Assembly: GCA_021324155.1 (NCBI GenBank)
Contig: JAJPJQ010000021.1
Span: 1-64,000, forward strand
DNA: 64,000 nucleotides
DNA from: Pseudomonadota bacterium
GTDB lineage: Bacteria > Desulfobacterota > Binatia > UBA9968
Direction: 5' to 3'
The translations under genes were made by a program, and so were the position numbers. The notes under the pieces are model-generated. The model did not search any database. It was not told where the DNA came from and saw only the letters and a program-made list of their open reading frames with translations. Below, piece after piece: positions 33,525-41,903 of this stretch. The first letter of the stretch is position 1, and every line of letters starts with the position of its first letter.

Positions 33525-35972
33525 TTGCCGCCATCCGCTGCAGTTGAAAAATCGCCGCCGTCCGATTTAACTGGATGCTTGCAATTGGAACGCGGCGGCT
33601 TATCCGTTTTCATTCCTTTACTGCGCCGCTGGCTGCGCGCCGGCGCGCCGCGGTACGCCGGCGAGATTTCGCTCTCCGGACTTAAGGCCAAAGTACGAGT
33701 TTCCTGGGCACGGCACGGCGTTCCACACGTTTATGCAGAGAACGTAGGCGACCTCTTTTTCGCGCAGGGATATCTGCACGCGCAGGAGCGCCTCTGGCAA
33801 ATGGAGATCAACCGCCGCGCGCTCTGCGGACGCTCCGCCGAGATTTTCGGCGACCGGCGCCTTCCCGGTAATCTTTCCGCCTACCTCCGCGACAAGAGGT
33901 TGACGGATCTCGACTATTTCCTCCGCCTCGTCGGGATGCGCCGTGCCGCGATCGCTTCACTGGCCCTGCTCTCAGAAGACGAACTCGCGGTTCTTGAAAG
34001 CTACAGCGCTGGAATAAACCGGTACATCGAAGCGCATCTTAAGTCGCTGCCGTTTGAATTCCGCTTGCTGCGCTTCGAGCCGGAGCCGTGGCGCCCCGAA
34101 GACACGCTGACGCTGGGAAAAGGTTTCGCGTTTTTTCTGTCGACTTCTTTGTTCACTCGACTCTCATGGATGACGCTCGCTGCGCGCCTGCACGACGCGC
34201 CTGCGAAACTGGCTTCGCTGCTTCCGCGCTATCCCGCTGGCGCGCCGAGCATTACACAGGCGGTCGCGGTCGAAGCCGAAGAGCTGCTGCGCTTCGTGAG
34301 CGGCACGTTCGAGGTCTACGGTCCGGCTGCCGGTCAGGGCAGCAACAGCTGGATCGTCGCGCCGCAGCGCTCCGCGACGGGAAGCGCGATTCTTTGCAAC
34401 GATCCCCACCTGAAACTCGATGTTCCATCGACGTGGTACCTCATGCACCTCACAGCCGGCGACTTCGAAGTATGGGGTGGCACGATTCCCGGAATGCCGT
34501 GCGTCCATATCGGCCGCAATCGCCGCATCGCGTGGGGCGTGACCGCGGGCCTGTGCGACGACGCGGATCTCTACCGCGAACAGCTCGATCCTGCCGATCC
34601 GGGTTTCTACGGCACCGGGGCGGCGCGAAATCCGTTGAGAGTCCTGGAGGAGAAAATCGCAGTTCGCGGCGGAAATACGCTGACCAGAAAAATTCGCCTG
34701 ACCGGGCACGGACCGCTTATCAGCGATGCCATTCCATGCGGCGTCGACACCTCGACGGCGCTCGCGCTCAAGTGGACCGCGCACGCGCCGAGCCGGGAGA
34801 TGCGCGTGCTTTACGAGGCGAATCGCGCGCGGGACTGGACCGGCTTTCGCGCGGCGCTGTCACATCAGACCGCGCCGTCGCTGAATTATCTCTACGCCGA
34901 TCGCGACGGGAACATCGGCTACAACTTGGCGGGCGCAGTGCCCATTCGCGCGCGGCGGCCATCGTACCAAACGCTGGACGGCACAAAGATGGCCGACGAA
35001 TGGAAAGGCTATATTCCGTTCGAGGCACTACCGTCTCTTTACAATCCGCCCGAGGGAGTTATTGCGACCGCGAACAACGATGTCGCCGGCGGCGATTATC
35101 CGTATCACGTCTCCGACCTTTTCGAGCCGCCATACCGCATCGGCCGCATTAAGGAGCTGTTGGCGTCAAAAGAACGCCTATCCATCGCGGATATGGCGCG
35201 CATCCAGCAAGACACCGTGTCGCTGCATGCGCGAAGCATTCTTCAAATCCTCCGAGACGATTTGGAAGCGATCGCGCGAGGCAAGGAAAGCCTTCGAGAC
35301 GCTGCGCGTTTGCTGCTCGACTGGGATGCAGATTGCGAAATCGGCAGTAACGCAGCGGCGTTGTTCCAGTGCTTTTACCACCACCTGAGCCTGAATCTTC
35401 TCGCGCAGGCAATTGGCGAGGACCTGTTTCGCGCGTACGTCGAGATCTTCAATCAATCGCTCGCGCCGATAGAGGCGATCTTGAGCGACAAACAATCGCC
35501 GTGGTTCGCCGATACCCCGCGCAGCAGGCTGGTCGCGGCAAGTCTTACAGCTGCGGTGGCGGACCTCACGCGGCGATTAGGCCGCCATATGAGCCGCTGG
35601 CGTTGGGGCGATCTGCATCGATTGCGCTTAAGCCACCCCTTCAATGGTTCGAGGCAGCTTGCTCGCTTGTTGTCGTTGGCGCCTGTTCCGTCCGGCGGCG
35701 ACGGCGTTACCATCAACTTAGGCTTTTTCAGTCGCTCTCATCCCTATGCGCATACCGTCGGCCCCTCGCTCAGAATGATTGCCGACCTGGCCGATGGCGA
35801 GCGAACTCATATCGTCATTTTGCCAGGGCAATCGGGCCATTTTTTATCGCCTTATTACAACGACCAGCTTCCGCTGTGGCTTGATGGACGCTACCTGTCG
35901 GCCGAAGAACCGCAATCCGAGGCGTCCGATGGAAGCTTGCTCGCGCTCGTTCCCACCCAAGGACACTCTTGA
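33525..35972 (+). CDS. Penicillin acylase family N-terminal nucleophile amidase
   Basis: The 815-residue precursor has the penicillin amidase layout: HGVPHVYAENVGDLFFAQGYLHAQERLWQME opening the alpha part (residues 64-94), then the autocleavage site GQGSNSW with the predicted nucleophile Ser near residue 273, and the beta-chain landmarks NDPHLKLDVPSTWY, HIGRNRRIAWGVT and DRDGNIGYNLAG. Family enzymes are exported and hydrolyse amide bonds of beta-lactams, acyl-homoserine lactones or related amides. No clear signal peptide is visible from the TTG used here at 33525, four bases after the GST stop; the true start is uncertain. Confidence 0.88.
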   Translation: MPPSAAVEKSPPSDLTGCLQLERGGLSVFIPLLRRWLRAGAPRYAGEISLSGLKAKVRVSWARHGVPHVYAENVGDLFFAQGYLHAQERLWQMEINRRALCGRSAEIFGDRRLPGNLSAYLRDKRLTDLDYFLRLVGMRRAAIASLALLSEDELAVLESYSAGINRYIEAHLKSLPFEFRLLRFEPEPWRPEDTLTLGKGFAFFLSTSLFTRLSWMTLAARLHDAPAKLASLLPRYPAGAPSITQAVAVEAEELLRFVSGTFEVYGPAAGQGSNSWIVAPQRSATGSAILCNDPHLKLDVPSTWYLMHLTAGDFEVWGGTIPGMPCVHIGRNRRIAWGVTAGLCDDADLYREQLDPADPGFYGTGAARNPLRVLEEKIAVRGGNTLTRKIRLTGHGPLISDAIPCGVDTSTALALKWTAHAPSREMRVLYEANRARDWTGFRAALSHQTAPSLNYLYADRDGNIGYNLAGAVPIRARRPSYQTLDGTKMADEWKGYIPFEALPSLYNPPEGVIATANNDVAGGDYPYHVSDLFEPPYRIGRIKELLASKERLSIADMARIQQDTVSLHARSILQILRDDLEAIARGKESLRDAARLLLDWDADCEIGSNAAALFQCFYHHLSLNLLAQAIGEDLFRAYVEIFNQSLAPIEAILSDKQSPWFADTPRSRLVAASLTAAVADLTRRLGRHMSRWRWGDLHRLRLSHPFNGSRQLARLLSLAPVPSGGDGVTINLGFFSRSHPYAHTVGPSLRMIADLADGERTHIVILPGQSGHFLSPYYNDQLPLWLDGRYLSAEEPQSEASDGSLLALVPTQGHS

Positions 35973-36031
35973 CACGCTCCCAGGGTTCGCCTATTTACGT
36001 GGGGGCTTCTCTGCGGGTGAAACGAGTAGAA

Positions 36032-36066
36032 GCGCCTGGCTGGGCACACTAAAGGGCGCGTTTTTT
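36032..36066 (+). terminator. Weak candidate terminator after the penicillin acylase gene
   Basis: GCGCC (36032-36036) can pair with GGCGC (36055-36059) and is followed by GTTTTTT. The stem is short and the loop 18 bases, so this is only a plausible intrinsic terminator. Confidence 0.35.
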
Positions 36067-36122
36067 CTATTCGCCTGCATGATTTGGTCGCGCTCAACGT
36101 CTAAGCACGAAGGAGGTTTGTT

Positions 36123-36671
36123 ATGACCGGATGGAAACGGTTCTCGCTCCACGCGGTCTCCTGCCTTATGTTCCTTCTCGCCGCCGCTCTGCCGGCCGCC
36201 GCACTCCAGGTTGGAGACAAGGCGCCGGATTTCGAGCTCGACAGCACGAAAGGCGGCAAGCTCAAGCTCAGCAGCCTCAAAGGCAAAAACGTTCTCATCA
36301 ACTTCTACGTGCTCGACTTCAGCCCAACTTGAATCAAGGACCTGCAAGCGTCCGGTTCGGACAGTTACGACAAGTTCAAGGCGGAAAATACAGAAGTCGT
36401 CGGCATCAGCGCCAACGCGCCCTTCTCACAAAAGGCTTTCGCGGATTTCGCCAAGATCAATTATCCGCTGCTCAGCGACCGCGACGGCAAGATTCTGAAC
36501 GCCTACGGAGTCTTCGATCCCGAGCGGCGCGTCGCCAAGCGCTCCTACGTGATCATCGATAAAGAAGGCGTCGTCAAATACTACGACATCCGGCCTTCTA
36601 ACACCGAGAAAGATCTTCTCTCGACCGATCAGCTTTTAAACGAAGTTAAAAAAGTCAACCAAGGCAAGTAA
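36123..36671 (+). CDS. Periplasmic peroxiredoxin with predicted selenocysteine at the peroxidatic site (UGA read-through)
   Basis: The gene begins after a strong AAGGAGG. The product starts with a signal peptide (VSCLMFLLAAALPAAA) followed by the AhpC/TSA core VGDKAPDFELDS and NVLINFYVLDFSPT. The next codon is TGA (36330-36332), codon 70. In the same frame the protein goes on with IKDLQASGSDSYDKF, VVGISANAPFSQKAFADF, YPLLSDRDGKILNAYGV and KRSYVIIDKEGVVKYY to a TAA at 36669. In peroxiredoxins the peroxidatic Cys stands three residues after a Thr/Ser preceded by DF; here that exact position is the TGA. No other Cys remains in the mature part, so it would be a 1-Sec enzyme. A hairpin follows the TGA. 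Sec recoding is inferred, not proven. Confidence 0.8.
36350..36362 (+). promoter_or_regulatory. Candidate SECIS hairpin of the peroxiredoxin gene
   Basis: GTCCG, loop GTT, CGGAC form a perfect 5-bp stem starting 17 bases after the UGA, with the loop beginning G-U. Bacterial SECIS elements lie just downstream of the UGA inside the coding region and need a G in the first loop positions. The stem is short, though partly extendable below a two-base mismatch. Confidence 0.45.
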
Positions 36672-36692
36672 CAACAAACCCGAAAGGAGCGG

Positions 36693-37148
36693 ATGATGAT
36701 GCATCGAGGACTGTTTCAGGCGGTATTTTTGACTCTAGCCGTCGTTCTGATCGCGCCGCATGCGTTCGCGCAGCAGGACGTGATCGAAAAGCGCCAGAAG
36801 CTGATGAAGGGAAACGGGGCCGATGCGAAGGCCATCAAGGGCGCGCTCGAGTCGAAGGATTACGCAACCATCGAGACGAAGGCCAAGGACATCGGCAACA
36901 ACATGGACAAGGTCAACGACCTCTTCCCGAAGGGCAGCACTTCGGATAAGTCGCGTGCGCTGCCGGCCATTTGGGAAAAATGGGACGACTTTAGCAAACA
37001 CCCCGCCAAGGTGAAGAAAGCGGCCAACGACGTCGCCGACGCCGCCAAGGCTAAAGACGACGCCGCGCTGCCGGCGAAGGTGAAAGCGCTCGGCGAAGCC
37101 TGCGGCGCCTGCCACAAGAATTACCGCGCGGAGGAGAAAAAGGGATAG
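36693..37148 (+). CDS. Cytochrome c' / c556-type monohaem protein
   Basis: The 151-residue exported protein has a signal peptide (AVFLTLAVVLIAPHAFAQ), a four-helix body with WEKWDDF in the usual place, and the C-terminal haem site CGACHKNYR that marks cytochrome c'. The haem binds near the C-terminus and the protein may bind NO or buffer electrons in the periplasm. It follows the peroxiredoxin gene by 21 bases with a strong AAAGGAG, so the two are probably cotranscribed. Confidence 0.92.
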   Translation: MMMHRGLFQAVFLTLAVVLIAPHAFAQQDVIEKRQKLMKGNGADAKAIKGALESKDYATIETKAKDIGNNMDKVNDLFPKGSTSDKSRALPAIWEKWDDFSKHPAKVKKAANDVADAAKAKDDAALPAKVKALGEACGACHKNYRAEEKKG

Positions 37149-37193
37149 GATTTCTCTAAAGTTGGGCGCTGTGGCCCGGGAGGAGGCTTTTGT

Positions 37194-38249
37194 ATGAAAG
37201 CGAAATTGCTTGTCTTTTTCTTTACGCTTTCGGTTGTCGCCGTTTACTCGTCCCACGTGTGGGCGCAGAATGTAAAGATAACGCCGGTCGGGTCCCACAC
37301 GACGCAATTTTGCCGTAACGATCGCGCGCTCCTCTTTGAAGACCCGGAGGGGCTGAGAATTCTATATGACCCGGGCCGGTCCGTTGCGGGCGGCACAGAC
37401 CCGCGTCTTGGCAATGTTCACGTGATGATATTGAGCAGCGTGCATGCCGACCACATCGGCGACATAAAGGCTACCGCTGTGAATGCCGGAACCTGCGGGG
37501 CGCCGACGACGACGTCAGCTGCGCCGAATTCGAATTTTGCCGAAATAGCAGTAGCCAAAAATGCCACCGTCATTAGCGGCGGCGAGATGACGGATTACTT
37601 GACCGCGAAAATCACCGCCGCCGGCGGAACCCTGACGGCCTGTCCCGGCGTCGTTGATCTCACGGTTTCCGATCCTCCGTCGGCGACAAATCTTCGCACG
37701 TGCGTCTTGCGCCACGGCGGGAAAAGAATCGTTCACGTCACAAACACAAATAATCCCGGCGTCCTGATCACTGTAGTTCGAGCCGATCACAGCAACGGCG
37801 TGCCGCGAGCCCTTTTGACGGATCCCGAAAAAACCGAGCTCGCTCCCGACGGTCTAACGGCGTATGCCGGCCCCGAGAACGGGTTCGTTTTAATCTTTAG
37901 CAACGGCTTGTCTGTATACCTTTCGGCCGATACCGGACAGACAAGCGACATGGCGACCATCGTCAATGGCTATTACGGGGCCAAGCTCGCAGTGGTCAAC
38001 ATGGGCGACGTATTCAGCATGGGTCCCGAAGAGGCGGCGTTCGCCGTCAAAACGTTGATTAAGCCCAAGGCGGTAATTCCTTCTCACGCAAACGAACAGG
38101 CGACAGATACCAGCGGCAATGTCCTCGCCGGGACTCGAACGGATCGTTTTATCGGACTGGTGAAGGGCATACCCGCATACGTACCTCTCAGCGGCGTGAC
38201 GATGGAGTTCGACGGCAACGGCAAGTGCGTCGCCGGTCCCGGCTGCTGA
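37194..38249 (+). CDS. Exported MBL-fold metallo-hydrolase
   Basis: The 351-residue protein has a signal peptide (LLVFFFTLSVVAVYSSHVWAQ) and a metallo-beta-lactamase fold. The metal motif is SSVHADHIGD, lacking the first His of HxHxDH, with further ligands likely in RADHSNG, SADTGQT and IPSHANE (a His near the end). This resembles the UlaG/UPF0173-like group of periplasmic or cytoplasmic hydrolases. A strong GGGAGGAGG precedes the ATG. It lies 45 bases after the cytochrome gene and is probably part of the same transcript. Substrate unknown. Confidence 0.85.
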   Translation: MKAKLLVFFFTLSVVAVYSSHVWAQNVKITPVGSHTTQFCRNDRALLFEDPEGLRILYDPGRSVAGGTDPRLGNVHVMILSSVHADHIGDIKATAVNAGTCGAPTTTSAAPNSNFAEIAVAKNATVISGGEMTDYLTAKITAAGGTLTACPGVVDLTVSDPPSATNLRTCVLRHGGKRIVHVTNTNNPGVLITVVRADHSNGVPRALLTDPEKTELAPDGLTAYAGPENGFVLIFSNGLSVYLSADTGQTSDMATIVNGYYGAKLAVVNMGDVFSMGPEEAAFAVKTLIKPKAVIPSHANEQATDTSGNVLAGTRTDRFIGLVKGIPAYVPLSGVTMEFDGNGKCVAGPGC

Positions 38250-38270
38250 GCCATCACTGATGGATTTACG

Positions 38271-38294
38271 TCGGAGCCCCGCAAGGGGCTCCGA
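38271..38294. terminator. Strong hairpin after the MBL gene
   Basis: TCGGAGCCCC, tetraloop GCAA, GGGGCTCCGA: a perfect 10-bp stem with a GNRA loop, 21 bases after the stop codon. No T tract follows, so it is either a stabilising 3' end or a factor-assisted terminator. Confidence 0.55.
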
Positions 38295-38378
38295 CGCTTC
38301 GTAGTCGATGCTTTCCCAAGCCCCCCTTGGGACTCGAGCTCGACATGGCGTGCGCAATCCGACTCAAAGGGGGGTGCC

Positions 38379-38894
38379 ATGAACAAGATACAAGTCGTAG
38401 CGGTCTTGAGCGTCATACTGGCGCCGATCTTTAGCTCGACAGTCATCGCTATTCCCGCGCGCGAAGTGCGCTGGGACGGCATCGTCGGCGTAATTCAGAC
38501 GGGAAACGTCGTCGGCTCCGGGACCGGTGCGGTCACGGGCGCCGGGCAGCCGTGGGTAGCCACTGGCGGGCGAGCCGAGGTCGACTTGTCGGACGGTGAC
38601 TTGAGGTTCGAAGTCGAAGGCCTTGTGCTCGCGGGCGGCAACAGCATCGGCACCCGCGGCACCAACACACAAGTGCGCGGCACGCTGGTATGCGATACCA
38701 ACGGCAGCGCGGGAGGCGGTAATTCCGTTTTGGTGAATACTCCGCTTGTGGCGCTCAGCGCACAAGGCGACGCGGATTTCAGCGGCAACGTGGGGCCGCT
38801 GCCTGCGGTCTGCACAACCGAGCCTGACATCGCCTTTCTCATCCGCAGCGCCGGCGGCAACTGGTTCGCGGCGGGCATCGTCCGCGAGCCCTAG
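38379..38894 (+). CDS. Hypothetical secreted protein
   Basis: A 171-residue protein with a signal peptide (VVAVLSVILAPIFSSTVIA) and a Gly/Val-rich beta-type mature region containing RWDGIVGVIQTGNVVGSGTG, VDLSDGDLRFEVEGLVLAGG and two Cys (VRGTLVCD, AVCTTEP) that may form a disulfide. No recognised domain. A classical intrinsic terminator closes the gene. Confidence 0.8.
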   Translation: MNKIQVVAVLSVILAPIFSSTVIAIPAREVRWDGIVGVIQTGNVVGSGTGAVTGAGQPWVATGGRAEVDLSDGDLRFEVEGLVLAGGNSIGTRGTNTQVRGTLVCDTNGSAGGGNSVLVNTPLVALSAQGDADFSGNVGPLPAVCTTEPDIAFLIRSAGGNWFAAGIVREP

Positions 38895-38922
38895 CACAAC
38901 GAACGGTCCTCCGGTGTCATTC

Positions 38923-38959
38923 AAAAGGCCTCCGGCAAGCACTCCGGAGGCCTTTTTTT
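38923..38959 (+). terminator. Rho-independent terminator
   Basis: AAAAGGCCTCCGG (38923-38935) pairs perfectly with CCGGAGGCCTTTT (38944-38956) across an 8-base loop, and the T run continues to 38959. The symmetric A and T tracts may let it serve both strands. Confidence 0.9.
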
Positions 38960-39035
38960 GCCGCTTTCTTTTGGTATTCGATTCATCTAGAATCCGCGCG
39001 ATTCGATTCGGCGTAGCAGCAAAGAGGAGGCGGGA

Positions 39036-40043
39036 ATGAAAGCACGTTGCTGGACGTTATGGCTCACGGCTGTCGCGGTCTGCGGCTGCGCCACCATAGG
39101 CGGCGGCGAAGGCCGCGATAAAATATCCATCCTCGTCGACCTCGATCCCGCGAGCTCGGATCGCACTATCATCGTCGAGAGCATCACCGCCGATGCGCAG
39201 GGACGCCTATACATGGGCGACCGCGTGAGCGGCAACATCCTGCGCGTCGATCCGAAGTCGCCGAAGCCCGAGGCGGTCGCACATATCGAACCTCGCGACA
39301 TCGCCGGCAAGAAAGTCAATGGCGACGCGAGCGGCGTTGACTTCAATCGCGAAGGCGACCTGTTCATCGCCAGCGGCCCTTTCAGCGAAGTGCTGCGCGT
39401 CCGCGCCGCCGATCTGAATCCCCAAAAGCCAGGCCGCCCGCAAACTTTCGCGACCGGCGCCGAAGGCGCTAACGGTATCGTCTTCGACAAGCAGGGAAAT
39501 CTGTATATCTCCGGCGGCCGAAGCGGCAAGATTTATCGCATCGGCCCGGCAGGCGGCGCGGCGCAACTGTTTGCCGACATTCCCGCCTTCGTCCGCAAGC
39601 TGCCCGACGGCAAAAGCGAGCAGGCGACCGTCGCCAACGGTCTCGCTTTCGACGCTAGCGGCGCGCTTTTCGTCGGCGATACGGCGCGGGGAGCGATCTG
39701 GAAAATATCCATCGGCGCCGACGGCAAGGCCAGCAAGCCGGAAAAGATCGCCGAGAGCCCGTTGCTCGAAGGCGCCGACGGCATCGCCTTCAATCGCGCC
39801 GGCAAGCTCTGGGTGACCGCCAACGAACGTAACGCGCTGGTAACCGTTTCGACCGACGGAAAAGTCGAAGAGTTCGCGAAGAACGACAGTAAGGGGCCGC
39901 TCGAATTTCCGTCGGCGATCGTCTTCGTCGGCGATACCGGCTACATCAGCAACTACGATGTGCCGCGGCGCGACAATATAGACGCCAACGGCAAGACGGC
40001 GCTTGACGGCGTCGGCGCATCGGTTGTGCGCGTAAGGCCTTAG
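39036..40043 (+). CDS. SMP-30/gluconolactonase-like beta-propeller lipoprotein
   Basis: The 335-residue protein has a lipoprotein signal peptide (LWLTAVAVCGC, lipidated Cys near 16-18) and propeller repeats of the SMP-30/NHL type: ITADAQGRLYMGDRVSGNILRVD, GVDFNREGDLFIASG, GIVFDKQGNLYISGGRSGKIYRI, GLAFDASGALFVGDTARGAIWKI and GIAFNRAGKLWVTANERNALVTV, i.e. at least five blades. Family members bind Ca and hydrolyse lactones, but catalytic residues are not clear here, so a binding role is equally possible. Start at 39036 after AGGAGG. Confidence 0.85.
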   Translation: MKARCWTLWLTAVAVCGCATIGGGEGRDKISILVDLDPASSDRTIIVESITADAQGRLYMGDRVSGNILRVDPKSPKPEAVAHIEPRDIAGKKVNGDASGVDFNREGDLFIASGPFSEVLRVRAADLNPQKPGRPQTFATGAEGANGIVFDKQGNLYISGGRSGKIYRIGPAGGAAQLFADIPAFVRKLPDGKSEQATVANGLAFDASGALFVGDTARGAIWKISIGADGKASKPEKIAESPLLEGADGIAFNRAGKLWVTANERNALVTVSTDGKVEEFAKNDSKGPLEFPSAIVFVGDTGYISNYDVPRRDNIDANGKTALDGVGASVVRVRP

Positions 40044-40099
40044 CGGTTCCGATGAATCGACGACGGCGCGCCGATTGCTGGAGTCGACCCGTTTAAACC

Positions 40100-40873
40100 A
40101 TGCCGCCGCTGCTCTCGCTCAATCAAGTGTGCCGCGAGTTTCAGGTGCGCGGCCGTCAAGTCGTCGCCGTCGACACGCTCGATCTCGCCGTCGAAGAGGG
40201 AGAGTTCGTCACGGTCGTCGGCCCGTCCGGATGCGGCAAGTCGACGCTTTTGAATCTCGTGGTCGGTCTCCTTCCGCCGAGCGCCGGCCGTATCGTCTAC
40301 CGCGGTCGCGCTGTCGAGGGCATCAACACCGCGATCGGCTATGTCACGCAGAAAGACAACCTGCTGCCCTGGCGGACACTGGTCGAGAACGTGGAGATCG
40401 CGCTGGAAATTCGCGGCGCGGCGAAAAACGAGCGGCGCCGGCGCGCCGGCGACCTGATCGGCCAGGTCGGTCTGTCGGGCTTCGAGGATCATTATCCGCA
40501 CGAGCTTTCCGGAGGCATGCGCCAGCGCGCCAATATTATCCGCACGCTGATCTACGATCCGGAGCTCATCTTGATGGACGAGCCGTTCGGCCCGCTCGAC
40601 GCGCAGACGCGCATCGTGTTGCAGGATCAGCTGCTCAAGCTCTGGCGCGCGTCGCGAAAGACGATTCTCTTCATCACGCACGACCTCGTCGAGGCGATCA
40701 CGCTGGCGGACCGCGTCGTCGTCATGACATCGCGTCCCGGCCGGGTGAAACACATCGCGGCGGTGCCGATCCCGCGGCCGCGCGACGTCTATCAAATTCA
40801 TATGAGCAGCGAATTTCGCGAAGTATACAATAAGCTCTGGAACGAGCTCCGCCCCGAAGTCGCTCCGGCGTAA
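40100..40873 (+). CDS. ABC transporter ATP-binding protein, SsuB/TauB/NrtD type
   Basis: The 257-residue ATPase has the Walker A GPSGCGKSTLL, the Q-loop YVTQKDNLLPWRTLVEN, the signature LSGGMRQRANI, Walker B LILMDEPFGPLD and the H-loop ITHDLVEA, typical for sulfonate/nitrate/taurine importers. It leads a three-gene importer: ATPase, binding protein (20 bases later), permease (overlapping by 4). Confidence 0.93.
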   Translation: MPPLLSLNQVCREFQVRGRQVVAVDTLDLAVEEGEFVTVVGPSGCGKSTLLNLVVGLLPPSAGRIVYRGRAVEGINTAIGYVTQKDNLLPWRTLVENVEIALEIRGAAKNERRRRAGDLIGQVGLSGFEDHYPHELSGGMRQRANIIRTLIYDPELILMDEPFGPLDAQTRIVLQDQLLKLWRASRKTILFITHDLVEAITLADRVVVMTSRPGRVKHIAAVPIPRPRDVYQIHMSSEFREVYNKLWNELRPEVAPA

Positions 40874-40892
40874 GCAGAGAAAGGAGACGATC

Positions 40893-41903
40893 ATGAAACG
40901 ACTGGCCCTTCTGGCGCTCACCGCGGCCGTTTTTCAGCTCGGCTGGACGGCCGCATGGGCGCAGAATCTCCGCAAGGTGAAGATGACGATCCCCGTCGTC
41001 GCCCACTCGATGACGCCGATCTACGTCGCGCAAGGCAAGGGATATTTCAAGGAAGAAGGCCTTGAGGTCGACGTTACATCGACGAACGGCGGCGGCCCGG
41101 ACATCCGCGCGCTCATCGCCGGCGACGTCGACTTCAGCTTCACCACCGGCGACAATGTCGTGCTCGCGCAGCAGGAGGGCAAGAAACTCCTGATGGTCGC
41201 CAGCGGGCTCAATAAAATTTTCATCAACTGGGCGATGCACAAGGAATCGGCGAAGGCCAAGGGCATCACCGAGTCTTCTTCGCTCAACGACAAGCTAAAG
41301 GCGCTCAAAGGGCTGACGATCGGGTTCACCAATCCCGGCGCCCTGACCGCGCACCTCGCCGGCTTCGTCACACGCAAAGCCGGCTACACACCGCAACAGG
41401 ACGTCAATATGATTGCCATCGGCTCCGGGCCGACGTGGGTCGCGGCTTTGGAGAATCGCAAAGTGGACGTCGCCCTCACCGCGCCGCCTGTTCCGGAAAC
41501 CGCCGTCAGCCGCGGCTTCGCGATCCCGTTCTTGAGCTACACGCAATATTCCGAGCTGGGCGCGCCGGAGTTCTTGATGGAAAATCTGATCGTCCGGCCC
41601 GATACCGCCGCTAAGGATCCGGAACTCGTGCGTAAAATGACGCGCGCGGTCGTCAAGGCGAACAAATGGGCGGCGCAGGCGACGCCCGAGCAACTGGCCG
41701 AGACTCTTAAGCCGTTCATGGCGCAGATCGATCCGGCGCTATTGCTATCGGGAGCGAAGGCCGTCATCCCGACCATCAGTCCGGACGGCCGCACGAGCGA
41801 GCGCAGCGTGCAAGTCACGCAGGATATTCTCGAGCAGGCGGGAATTCTGAAGAAGCGCATGCCGTATTCGGAGCTGGTCGCGAACGAGTTCCTTCCCAAA
41901 TGA
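40893..41903 (+). CDS. ABC transporter substrate-binding protein, NMT1/SsuA type
   Basis: The 336-residue protein has a signal peptide (LLALTAAVFQLGWTAAWAQ) and the NMT1 pattern: MTPIYVAQGKGYFKEEGLEVDV, LIAGDVDFSFTTGDNVV and LKGLTIGFTNPGALTAH. It should deliver the ligand to the adjacent permease. Ligand unknown; sulfonates, aromatic acids and pyrimidine precursors are all handled by relatives. AAAGGAG precedes the ATG. Confidence 0.92.
   Translation: MKRLALLALTAAVFQLGWTAAWAQNLRKVKMTIPVVAHSMTPIYVAQGKGYFKEEGLEVDVTSTNGGGPDIRALIAGDVDFSFTTGDNVVLAQQEGKKLLMVASGLNKIFINWAMHKESAKAKGITESSSLNDKLKALKGLTIGFTNPGALTAHLAGFVTRKAGYTPQQDVNMIAIGSGPTWVAALENRKVDVALTAPPVPETAVSRGFAIPFLSYTQYSELGAPEFLMENLIVRPDTAAKDPELVRKMTRAVVKANKWAAQATPEQLAETLKPFMAQIDPALLLSGAKAVIPTISPDGRTSERSVQVTQDILEQAGILKKRMPYSELVANEFLPK

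Noticed and set aside
36123-36332. A short secreted 69-residue peptide ending at the UGA
   Set aside because: The peroxiredoxin fold continues without interruption in the same frame after the UGA, so a truncated peptide is unlikely to be the product.
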